DNA of 64,000 nucleotides. It comes from Cristatella mucedo (lineage: Eukaryota; Bryozoa; Phylactolaemata; Cristatellidae). The notes below the pieces were generated by a model. The model searched no databases, was not told the DNA's origin, and saw only the letters and a program-made list of their open reading frames with translations. Below are positions 40,125 to 49,247 of this stretch, in pieces (the first letter of the stretch is position 1; each line of letters starts with the position of its first letter). The stretch is taken from positions 250,001 to 314,000 of the forward strand of contig WPIO01000193.1 of NCBI GenBank assembly GCA_009760855.2, given 5' to 3'. The translations under genes were made by a program, and so were the position numbers.

Positions 40125-41128
40125 TGCTTAGTAGAAAAGATTTACAGATGATTGGAACGTTGGATATGTCTGGAAATAGAATATTAAATCATGGAAGTAA
40201 TATAGATACATTAGAAGCTGTTGGAAAATCATTTGCTGATGACAATTATATAAAAAAAGATTCTGATGAGAATATTAAAGGTAACATTTCAGCAAAAGCA
40301 AAAAAAATTGTAAATCTAGTAGCTCCAGTAAAAGGAAATGATATTGCAACAAAAGAGTACATCGATACTAAGGCAAGTTCTGCAATAAATGGCGATTTAA
40401 CTGTAAATGAAATAACTGTTTACAGTGAAGTAAATGGTGGTATAAAAATACTTGATGTTCCTATTACATATTTATTAAATAATAATAACCACCCTATAGA
40501 CCCCAGTTTTCCTCCTTATACTGCTCACTCTCTTATATTTACTAAGATAGAAAATCTGTCAAGCTATGATAGCAGACTATCTTTCAGAAGAGATACTTAC
40601 TTAGCTAGATTAGTTGATATAAGAAAAGCGCCAATATATTTTACAAAATTAAAAATTAGTATAAAAGAACTTTATGGTTCCAAATCAAGTTTAAGTAATC
40701 TAATGGTTTCTAATGATTTTAGACAAACCAGTGCTTTATTATTTATTTCAAAAAAAGAAATAACTGAAAAATCAATTATATTAAAGGATGTGAACCTAAC
40801 TAGAGTAAAATATTTTGATGTTAAAATGTCATTTAATTTAAGTATTAGTAATTTAGAAAATATTATAATTAGAGATTACTATCATAAAATCTACTCACCA
40901 AATTTCTTTGTTTCTAATTTTCTTAATATGACATATTACGGGATTGAAGATAATTACATGTTATTATCAAGTGATTATATAACACAGTTTGATGTTGATA
41001 CTTATAATATTTTAATAACTATCAATTTTCCTGTTCTAAACTATAACAATCTTATTACCCCAAGTACTTTAGATGTTATTGAAATTACTTTAGCTAGTAC
41101 TGTTATACAAGAAAACTTAATTACTTAG
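40124..41128 (+). CDS. Fibre-like protein 4
   Basis: 334 residues from ATG 40124. An upstream in-frame start overlaps the previous gene and is less likely. Shaft repeats: 'LDMSGNRILNHGSNIDTLEA' (about 13-32), 'KAKKIVNLVAPVKGNDIATK' (about 57-76). The head is the longest of the four (about 95-334) and has no counterpart in the others. If it binds receptors, its specificity should differ. The upstream region has TATATAG 9-15 bp before the ATG, within the previous gene. Confidence 0.75.
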   Translation: MLSRKDLQMIGTLDMSGNRILNHGSNIDTLEAVGKSFADDNYIKKDSDENIKGNISAKAKKIVNLVAPVKGNDIATKEYIDTKASSAINGDLTVNEITVYSEVNGGIKILDVPITYLLNNNNHPIDPSFPPYTAHSLIFTKIENLSSYDSRLSFRRDTYLARLVDIRKAPIYFTKLKISIKELYGSKSSLSNLMVSNDFRQTSALLFISKKEITEKSIILKDVNLTRVKYFDVKMSFNLSISNLENIIIRDYYHKIYSPNFFVSNFLNMTYYGIEDNYMLLSSDYITQFDVDTYNILITINFPVLNYNNLITPSTLDVIEITLASTVIQENLIT

Positions 41129-41186
41129 ATTTTCCATTCTAGGCTTTCTTTAATAAGCTCTGTTGGAATGCTATATTCTTTTCCTG

Positions 41187-41492
41187 TTAATTTTTTGTTA
41201 ACTCTATTTTTTTAGAGTATGCTTCTGATTTAAGACTATTTATTTTATCTATTTTTAAATCTTTAAGAAACTCTGAAAAGATTGATCCATCTCTAACTTT
41301 TGTAAATATATATATCATCTCTTTATCTGAATGATTTTCTCTTAAAGCTTTATATTCTAAAACCAATTCTAATACTTCTAAAAGTGTGCTTCTAATATCT
41401 TCAATTCTCCCCATTGGATAAGAACAGATCTTTATATTTTGCTGCCCTTGCGCTACTGTTAAACAATCTTTACTTCTAGTTTCTACATTCAT
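41187..41492 (-). CDS. Small unknown protein
   Basis: 101 residues, helical and charged, two cysteines near the N-terminus (Cys10, Cys23). Not recognised. TATATAGAG directly precedes the ATG, which supports it as a real gene of the element. Confidence 0.5.
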   Translation of the reverse strand: MNVETRSKDCLTVAQGQQNIKICSYPMGRIEDIRSTLLEVLELVLEYKALRENHSDKEMIYIFTKVRDGSIFSEFLKDLKIDKINSLKSEAYSKKIELTKN

Positions 41493-41515
41493 CTCTATAT
41501 AAATAAATAAATTAT

Positions 41516-41998
41516 TTATAACGTAGTTGTTGGTTGTGCTGCCATAGCAGCAATTGTTGCCTTTTGTCTGGCACTAGTTCCATCAGAGATATCAGGTAGA
41601 ATTGCATAGCATTCATCTTTAACAATGCCAGATATATCAGGTTTGATTCCTGCAACGCCTGAAATAATCGTTGAAAGTGTTGGCAGTTGTCCTGCAATCC
41701 ATGTTGTATATTCAGAGATTTCTCCAGGTGTATCAAGAAGAGTATCAACTTTACTTCTAGCTGTTGCTTCAAGGTCGGATGTTATAGTTGTCATTCTAGA
41801 GTCGAGTACCTTTTGGGCTTCAATGTCGCATTCATCAATATAAAACTTTTTAACAGAAGCATCTGTCATAATTGAGATATCTGAGTCAAGTGTTTGTTGA
41901 TCATAAGCAGTCATTCTAGACTTTACAAGGTAATCATCGTATGATTTAAGCAGTGTTGCAGATGTTGCAAGAGTGGGATCAGTTACTTCTGTCGACAT
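41516..41998 (-). CDS. Unknown acidic protein
   Basis: 160 residues, acidic and mostly helical, rich in Asp, Ser, Thr and Ala, ending in 'KATIAAMAAQPTTTL'. No family recognised. Repeated 'SDIS/PDIS' dipeptides in the C-terminal half. AGTATAGGAA precedes the ATG, the same start context as the packaging ATPase (both start ATGTC). Confidence 0.5.
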   Translation of the reverse strand: MSTEVTDPTLATSATLLKSYDDYLVKSRMTAYDQQTLDSDISIMTDASVKKFYIDECDIEAQKVLDSRMTTITSDLEATARSKVDTLLDTPGEISEYTTWIAGQLPTLSTIISGVAGIKPDISGIVKDECYAILPDISDGTSARQKATIAAMAAQPTTTL

Positions 41999-42029
41999 TT
42001 CCTATACTATTATAAAAAAATATACAAAA

Positions 42030-42305
42030 TTAATTAATCTGCACACCCTGTTTAGTTTTTGGAGTTTTTGATTTCTTTTCTGCTTCTATAAGCATTATAT
42101 TTATTTTATTTCTACATTCCATTAGTTTATCACAGACATCACAAATCTCAACAAGAACGTCAGTGTATGAGCTATCCAAATCTGGAATAAGTTTATCAAG
42201 TGAATGCTTGACAATTCTTTGATCTACTCTCTTTAACTTTTGTAGACAAATTTTAAGAGCCATATCTCTTGACTGTTCACAACTCAGAATTCTAGAAACA
42301 TCCAT
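42030..42305 (-). CDS. Small unknown helical protein
   Basis: 91 residues from ATG 42305, chosen because TTATATAGA precedes it; a longer frame upstream lacks the motif. Cysteine-containing helices (CEQSRDMALKICLQKLKRVD, then ICDVCDKLMECRNKI), with a basic tail. Not recognised. Confidence 0.5.
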   Translation of the reverse strand: MDVSRILSCEQSRDMALKICLQKLKRVDQRIVKHSLDKLIPDLDSSYTDVLVEICDVCDKLMECRNKINIMLIEAEKKSKTPKTKQGVQIN

Positions 42306-42324
42306 TCTATATAAATATAAATTT

Positions 42325-42462
42325 TTATAGTTCATCTTCTTCATTTACGTAGTTATAAAAATCTTCATATTCATCTTAATCTTCAAATTCATATTCTGAT
42401 TCTTCTGGATTGTAATCTGAGTCATCTTCGTTATCTGAGTATTCATATTCAACATTTTCCAT
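42325..42462 (-). pseudogene. Tiny acidic ORF with in-frame TAA
   Basis: The ATG at 42462 follows ATTATAGAA. 28 codons of strongly acidic Glu/Asp/Tyr sequence end at TAA 42376-42378, after which the same acidic composition continues for 16 codons to TAA 42325-42327. The continuing composition suggests a single acidic peptide interrupted by one stop. The function is unknown. Confidence 0.4.
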
Positions 42463-42486
42463 TTCTATAATAATGAATTTTATTTG

Positions 42487-42654
42487 TTAATATAAATTTA
42501 TTCCTGAAATCTCAAAAATTAACTCTTCTTCTGCTCTGTCATACTCCATTTCTATTTGTAATTCATATAACTCTTTTGTTGTTTCTCGAATATCATGTTC
42601 GACTTTTACTTTTGCTTCAGGCGCAATTATTTCTTCACTCTTTCGCTTTGGCAT
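42487..42654 (-). CDS. Small protein with basic N-terminus
   Basis: 55 residues beginning MPKRKSEE (NLS-like), then an acidic helix. ATTAATATAG precedes the ATG. It overlaps the last 20 bp of polB. Probably a real small gene by its start context; the role is unknown. Confidence 0.45.
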   Translation of the reverse strand: MPKRKSEEIIAPEAKVKVEHDIRETTKELYELQIEMEYDRAEEELIFEISGINLY

Positions 42655-45600
42655 CTATATTAATATTACCAATATTGCAAGTGTTACATCGTCCTGGATT
42701 TAGATTTAATGCATCGGTAATTCTATAGTGTCCATAAGCGTAACTGCAAATACCACAGTCTAGCCAGTATCGTTTTGAATCAAAAGCTGATAGTGCTACT
42801 TTGTTTTGCTTAATTGTATACATTATATGCTTTTCACTTCTAATCAATGATTGATCACATTTCTTTTCTACTTTTTTATCTAAGCAGTTTTTAAAATCTT
42901 CATGTTTCAAGTGTTTATCAACAACATTTTTGTTAACACCTTTAGCTTTTTTAGACTGTCCTATTTGTTCTTTCTCCTTATCAAGCATTTCATTCATCTC
43001 GCAAACTTTTTTAACTGTTCCCATTGATTTTCCTTTATCATCAAATACTTCTTTATCAGTGTAAATAGTATAAGAGTAAAGTTTTGGTCTTAGAAAAACA
43101 CACTCATCTAATATTGCTGCTTTTACCTTATCAGTTATTTCATCTTTAAATTTACCAACAACTTTACTATTTCCTTTTATAATACTTTTTGCTTTTTCAT
43201 CATTTCAAAAAGGATAATCATCTGGAAAAGTATTTAGATCTAATGATTCGGGGTAATCGATAAAGTCTTTATAAACATCCTCAGTAAATATCTCCATGAC
43301 GAGTGAATCAGTATCAGTATACATCAAGTTTATTTTTGATCCGTATCTTTTTTTCATTGTTAGATAATAGAATTTCTGCATCAATACTTTAGATAAATCA
43401 AGTATACAAAATCCAACATAAATAGATTTGTTTAAAGTTATAGATTCCTTACTACTTTCTATGCAAATAATGTTATTAGTTAATATCTTCCTGTCTACAA
43501 ATCTCGGACTTCTATAGATTTTATTCATCTTAGCCAATTCTTCATCTACTTTTTCATTAAGTAACTCAAAATTCTTTCTATCTCTAACATTTTCCATTGT
43601 CTTACCAAAGAATGAATTATTTAATAACTTGAAGGAATCTTTTTCAAAATCATTAGCTGCTTTACCTCTAAGTTTTGTGTTATTATCAATGTATGACTCT
43701 AGCCAATTGGACTGATCAAACTCTAATACTCTATGAATATGAGTCAACTCATACCCTAATTCAATACAATTCTTAAGATTAAGATAATGAATAACATACT
43801 TTTGTTTTGGTTCCAAATCTAATATTAACTTTTCAACTGGATCGTTTCCTCTATTAAATGAGTTTTGATATTCAGAGTGTTTACTCTTTTTTATCTGTTT
43901 GTTTTCAGGAAGCAAAGGATAGTCAGAAAATAAGTCATGTTTATCTTTTGGGCAATGTATATCAACTTCAAGAATATAACCTTTATTTGATGAAGGTTTG
44001 AATTTTTTAACTATATCATTTTTATTTTCATTCCATGACTTTAGTTTTTGAGTTGATAGGAAATTAAAACCGCCAGTTGGTAGAGATTGTTTCATTGCCT
44101 AACCATAAAGATTTGTAGCGTCAAAATATAATAAGTATGACTTCAACTTATCTGGATTGAAATTGCTGCATCTACTATTATTTGCTTTAGCTTTACGTTT
44201 TGATACTTGTGTCATCCCTCCACGAATTCCTTTTTCAAAGAATAGATACATATCTGGATCAGTTAGTAATTCAAGAACGACTCCTGTATATTTTAATCCT
44301 GCTGTCCAAGTTAATTGCGGAGTTGTCATAAACTTTGCAGGATCAATCTGATAATGTGTAATTATTAAACTGCGAAATCTCTCAAAAACATCTGCTAGTG
44401 CTAGAACATCAATCGTTAAATATAAATCGTGGTATTCTCTTAATGTTTTTATTTTAAAAGCATTCCAAACTTTCTTTGCATGAGAATAATCTTCTTCTGA
44501 GATATGACCACTAATGCTTGAATAAAACTTTTCAATTGGTGGTAAACTTGGCTCATCAAATCTAGCAAAAGAATCCATGTACTCATATGGATAAATACCT
44601 TTTTTAGCTAGTAGTGACATTTTTGTATCATCAATATTTTCAAAGTGTTGTCTCATTATATCAAATTTATCATTTGCCTTAGACAAATTCTTTACCAATT
44701 TATGAAGTGGATTTTGTAATAATTGATATGAATCTCTAAAACAAAGATTTCCAAAACTTATTGTTAAAAACTTCTCTTTATTATTGGCGATTACTTGTTT
44801 TTTATCCTTATCGCAATTAAGCGCACTAACAATTAGATGTGAATCATATCCTCTTAGATTATGAATATAAACAGGAAGTTTAAAGTTTTTTGGGCAAATT
44901 CTTAGTTTTTTGTTGCATACATCATGTGCTGCGCCTCTATATTTTCCAGTAAGATGACAGTGATCAAGTACTTTTTGATCTTCAGTTAAGCATTTTTCAC
45001 AAATCCAACAAACAGATGCATTATTGTAATTTTCTTTTTCTTCTTCTGGCATATTTTCTCGATCAAAAACTTTATTTTTTTCAAGTACTACTTTTAGATT
45101 CTCTATCTGTATTTCACAATCTTTCTTTAAGGACAAAATAAAATACTTAACACAATCAACACCAAAGGTTTGCGTATATTTTGTTACAATCTTTCCTTCA
45201 TGATTTACAATTACATATCCAGCAGAGCACGGTTTGTGTTGATTTACAGATCCTTTTACTGATTCTTCTGGTTTATCAATTGTTCCTAGTAAACATTCAA
45301 AATCTGCATATGCAGTTAATGGTGATTTAATCATTTTATCAAAATCTCTAAACATAACTAAATCTCCCGTACCATCTTTTCTTTTATTAGCCACTGGCAT
45401 TTTTATTCTTGAAGTCCCACAATTCTCCAAATTACAATCTGCAACATGTTTATCTAACTTTTCTTGTTCATGAAATCTTGAGAGACATCTTTTACAAAAT
45501 AATCTTGTTCTACCACTATCTTTATCTGTTCTACAAAGTGCATTAAAATTTGTTACAAGTACATAGTGAGATCTTCCTCTATAAGAATAAAGAAGCAAAT

Positions 45601-46663
45601 CTATATGTTTTTCACCTTCCTCTGAGCAAACACTTAATGGATATACTGAATTGTTATACTCGTAAACATTTATTGAAACATTGAATAATTTTGCAAGTTT
45701 TGGAATATCTTCTGCTCTAATTGGTACGTTACCATTGACCATAAACTGATTTCTTGAATCTTTATCATCTATAGGAAAGAATAGATGTTTTATTAAAGGT
45801 AGTATATCAGAATATTTCTCAAGCATTATTTGTCTTAAATCATGAATTGCTTCTGGATGATTCTCTCTCGGATGTAATGCTCTCAGAATACACCACAATG
45901 CACAAAAGTTGTCATCTGTATTTTTTATATTTATAACACATCTCTTATTTCTTAACCTGATTGGCAATTCACAATACGAGCCTCCTATTTGTGGAATAAA
46001 GACTGTAAACTTTGCAAATGCATTAGATATCCCAACAATTCTACAAGAAGAACCACCTTCATTCCATTCATCTACAGTTTTAGTAATCTTTGAAAAATGT
46101 TTATCAATTATTGAATTAAAATGAGAAACTCTACTTAGTGCTATTGGGGAGAGACCATTAATTGGAGCATAGATAATATCTTTCTTAGCATTTTCTATTT
46201 TTAGTTGCAGAAGAAGACTCATTTTTACATTACCATATTGGCTAGAGACATCTTTCATAACATTTATTAATTCAGGAGATGCTTTTTTCTTAAATACTTC
46301 TAAATCTGCATCTTCAACATCAAAACCTTCATACTCATAATCTACTAAACTACCACTATCGCTCTTTCTACCTAAAAACCATCCACTAGTATCGATCTTA
46401 CAAAGACGTTTCGCTTCTTTATAGAAACAATTCTTACTTTCTGATTTTTTGGGTTTAATTATTTTATTAACAGAAAGACGCTCAATCAATTCTTTTATAT
46501 CAACTGCAGAAACTGGATAATGAACAATTCTAGTTGACTTGCCATACTTCTTCGTAAAAGAAGGTTTAACATTAAAACTTTGCTCATAAGAAAACACTAA
46601 TCTTTTTGCATGGTCGTTGAATGATTCTCCCTCACGCCGTGAAAATGAATTTATTTCAGACAT
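42635..46663 (-). pseudogene. polB: Protein-primed DNA polymerase B, two in-frame stops
   Basis: A single frame of 1342 codons from ATG 46663, just inside the right TIR. N-terminal region: 'NTDDNFCALWCILRALHP' (about 248-265) with a later 'SHYVLV' (about 365), then a CxxC...H...C finger (390-410). Exonuclease: DFE (454-456), 'HNLRGYDSH' (601-609), 'YHDLYLTIDV' (744-753). A zinc HNH/endonuclease VII-like insert 'CWICEKC...DHCHLTGKYRGAAH...CN' is at 552-584. Polymerase: motif A 'YFDATNLYG' (Asp848), motif B 'KLLNNSFFGK' (about 1012-1021), motif C 'YTDTDS' (1115-1120). Codon 855 is TAG (44099-44101), directly after motif A, and codon 1153 is TGA (43205-43207). There is no frameshift. It would replicate the element from its ends; as read it is truncated before motifs B and C. 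Confidence 0.93.
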
Positions 46664-46811
46664 CTTATAATATAAGAATATTTTTCTTTAAATCAAATTT
46701 CAAAACTCTGAAGAAATTTTTTTTACTATAATATAGTCTATTGCATCGAAGCAACACCGATTGGAGTAGGATTTGATTTTTCTTTTTCGGACACTGACAC
46801 TCAGGAGGGCC
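46664..46811 (-). repeat. Right terminal inverted repeat
   Basis: Inverted counterpart of 24986-25133. Its inner edge lies at the ATG of polB, so polB and the transglutaminase-like gene have nearly the same upstream sequence. Confidence 0.95.
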
Positions 46812-47344
46812 AACATAACTACTCGAGGAGATCCTCTCAGGCGTCAGGTACTCGAGCAGCGGCCGTCTCGAGGTCGTGGCAGCGGCGCGCGCCCGCACGC
46901 GACGGGGGCTGCTCGCGGCCGGCGTTACGGCAGCCGCGAAGCGCGCGCAGGCGGAAACTAGAAGCAAGCAAGCAACGCCGTAGCGGCCGCTCGCGGTCCG
47001 CGCACTTTGATCCTGCCAGGGCCCCTCGCTAAACCCCCGAATGATAAGGCGTGAGTTCGTGCGAACGCCAGCTTCTGGCTGGCTAAGCACTCAGGTCAGG
47101 CAAGCCTCTCCTAGAAGTAGTTTTCCTAGCTCGTCATGGCTGCCGAGCAGTGGCGCTCCTAGGATATTGTGAGGCCGGGACGCGCTACAAAGATGGCGCC
47201 CTCTTCGCTATATGCGATGTAAAAATTCAAAAATATAAGGCGCCCATTTAGGCTCGGCCCCATACTCCAGCGCCCGGGGACATATGAACCTATTGGCGGG
47301 ACCCGGGTCCCCGCAAAGACCCCAAGCTCAAAGTGAATTAAAAG
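46812..47344. other. GC-rich flank; possible transposon end
   Basis: Abrupt change to GC-rich sequence outside the Polinton. CAGTGGCG at 47150 and a segment at about 47267-47312 (ACATATGAACCTATTGGCGG, then GACCCGGGTCC) match, inverted, the segment at 55565-55600. This suggests a shared non-autonomous repeat. Confidence 0.45.
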
Positions 47345-47385
47345 TATAATTCATTTGCATAGCGCCCTGAGAGTTTAGGGGCTCG
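47345..47385 (-). mobile_element. SINE-A tail fragment
   Basis: ATAATTCATTTGCATAGCGC, then CCTGAGAG, matches the inverted SINE-A 3' end only. Confidence 0.5.
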
Positions 47386-47408
47386 CGGGCACGCGATGGC
47401 GGCGCTAC

Positions 47409-48402
47409 GTAATAATAATAATAATAATAATATTGCACTTGATAAAGCGCCATCAAAGAACTTAATCTCTTTCTAGGCGCTTTACATTTGCTGCAAAGTG
47501 ATACGCAATAGAATAGTAAGTAAAATCATGCTTGAAAAACAAACAAAATGAATAACATGGTTAGGGGTTACATACACTGGGTCAGCATGCAAATGTGGTT
47601 AGTGGCAGCATGAACAGTGTCAGCACGCATAAGCACATCGAGGACGAATCACAAGGACCCACTAAATGCTGTCCTAAATAGGTATGTTTTTAAGTTTCTT
47701 TTAAATGTGGTCAGGTCAGGGGATGTTCTGATGCAGGTCGGGAGGGAGTTCCAGGCTGTGGGAGCATACGAGCTAAATGCACGGTCTCCAAAGGATTTAA
47801 GGTTTGTACGAGGTATTTCTAGACTGTTGGATTCCGAAAAGCGAGTGGTACGATGCTTTGCCTGATGGGGTAGTATCTCTGAAAGATAGGCTGGAGCCAT
47901 AGAATGAAGAGACCTAAAAGTGAGCGACAAAACCTTGAAGTCAATCCGTTGCTTGACTGGTAACCAGTGCAGGTCGGCGAGAAGTGGAGTAATGTGGCAA
48001 CTGCGACGCTCACGACAGACAAGCCTAGCTGCAGAGTTTTGCACCAGCTGCAATCGCCTGATCGCACATGCTGGTAGGCCAGTAAGCAGTGAGTTGCAGA
48101 AGTCGAGACGAGATGTCACGAATGCATGGACCAACTTGGACGTGGTATCCTTATCTATACAAGCCCTAATTTTAGCAATGTTATGAAGCTGAAAATAGGC
48201 TGATTTGACTGTGGAGCTGATGTGGTCGTCTAACGAGAGGTCGCTTTGGAATATGACACCTAGATTTCGAGCTGATGCAACTGGAGATATGCTGGCAGAG
48301 CCAATTTTGAAAGTCGGCCTTTCCAATTTCTGAATAACACTAGGTTTGCCCATAACTAGTAAGTTAGTTTTATCATCGTTTAGTTTTAGAAAATTTGTAA
48401 TT
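47409..48402 (-). mobile_element. LINE-A copy with open C-terminal ORF
   Basis: (ATT)n tail at 47409-47431, 3' UTR, and a 234-codon open frame ending at 47649. It runs from the end of the RT domain ('LNDDKTNLLVMGKPS') through 'ASARNLGVIFQSDLSLDDH' to 'FRTAFSGSL'. Nearly identical to the longer copy at 52027-54860, so the family has been active recently. Truncated at about 48402. Confidence 0.9.
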
Positions 48403-49247
48403 TGATACCCAATATTTCACATGCCTGTACGTCGGTAGAGAAACGTTCAGATTGCAAATAACTTCGCGTGCATGCATAGGCCGCCGCCCCTCTCCTGGCC
48501 TCGGCCGAAATTCCTTCGCGAACACGAGGACCAAGAGCGTCCGGCAGAGCAAACGTCGCCGGACGACGCTTCCGCGGCGACTTGAGGGGCTCTTCGGGCT
48601 TTGGGCTTTGGGAAAACGAGCCGGCAGCAGCCCGTTGTTCGCCCCCTTCGCTCACCCGGCGAAGCTTCGGGAAGCTTCCAGATGCAGCAGCCAGCAGGCA
48701 CGGCAGCTTCCGGATGCAGCAGCAGGCAGGGGCAGCCTGCTTTTGAGGTCGAAACCTATCCCTCGAAGCGCCCGCTCTCAGCGGCAAACGCTTGAAAATC
48801 GACAAAGATCTGCATTATCTACCTATAACGAGAGCAGAACTTTAGAATTCGAGTTGTTTCGAATGCATGTGCTTGGCTTCAGCAAAACCCAGCAGCTTAG
48901 CTTAGCAGCGAAGCTTAGCCGCAGCTGCAGTGGCCGTAAATTTGTGCGAGTAAAGAGAGGTTTTTTCACGATGCCAGGCACGCTAAAGTTATGCGAAGCA
49001 TACAAAAGTGATTTTCGACAGCCCAAAAGCAAACGCATGCTGTTAACGTGCATCCATTTAGTGCAACGTCATTCCACCACGATACTTTCTGACCTCCCTT
49101 GTTTGGCCAGGCTTTGAGGCCATGTCTCTTCACCTGTAGCACATCCGACAGTGCCTGAGTTTTACTGAAAACTTTGGCTACTTACCTATGGCCGAACTAA
49201 GCTCCACCGCCGCCGCCTGTTGACTACGCTCCACAGTCGGTCTATGG
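48403..49247. other. No gene recognised
   Basis: GC-rich sequence with G/C-rich ORFs on both strands. GGAAGCTTCCAGATGCAGCA and GGCAGCTTCCGGATGCAGCA repeat at about 48668 and 48702. No domain recognised. Confidence 0.45.

Larger units (their letters stand above)
24986..46811. mobile_element. Polinton/Maverick (adintovirus-like) element
   Basis: A 21.8-kb AT-rich block bounded by 148-bp inverted repeats. It contains protein-primed DNA polymerase B, integrase, packaging ATPase, adenain-like protease and capsid genes, the set that defines Polintons/Mavericks and adintoviruses. It has about 26 genes on both strands with almost no spacer DNA and a shared TATAG motif at start codons. The polymerase and the transglutaminase-like gene face inward from the two ends. 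No 6-bp target duplication is visible at the outer edges: TTTGAAGT on the left against AACATAAC on the right. Lesions: two stops in polB, one in the integrase, one in each minor-capsid paralog, two frame breaks in the protease gene and one stop in a small acidic ORF. The remaining genes are open, which suggests a fairly recent insertion. Confidence 0.97.

Noticed and set aside
43205-44101. Reassigned genetic code (TAG or TGA as sense)
   Set aside because: All three stop codons terminate other genes in the element at sensible places, and the internal stops are TAG, TGA and TAA, so no single reassignment explains them.
24986-46811. Virophage or giant-virus fragment
   Set aside because: Paired TIRs, integrase and the polymerase/ATPase/protease/capsid set fit a complete Polinton. 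Virophage-type helicases and large NCLDV genes are absent.
48452-49117. 221-codon ORF in GC-rich DNA
   Set aside because: Overlapping ORFs of similar length exist on the other strand, with no domain, and the 5' part is low-complexity.
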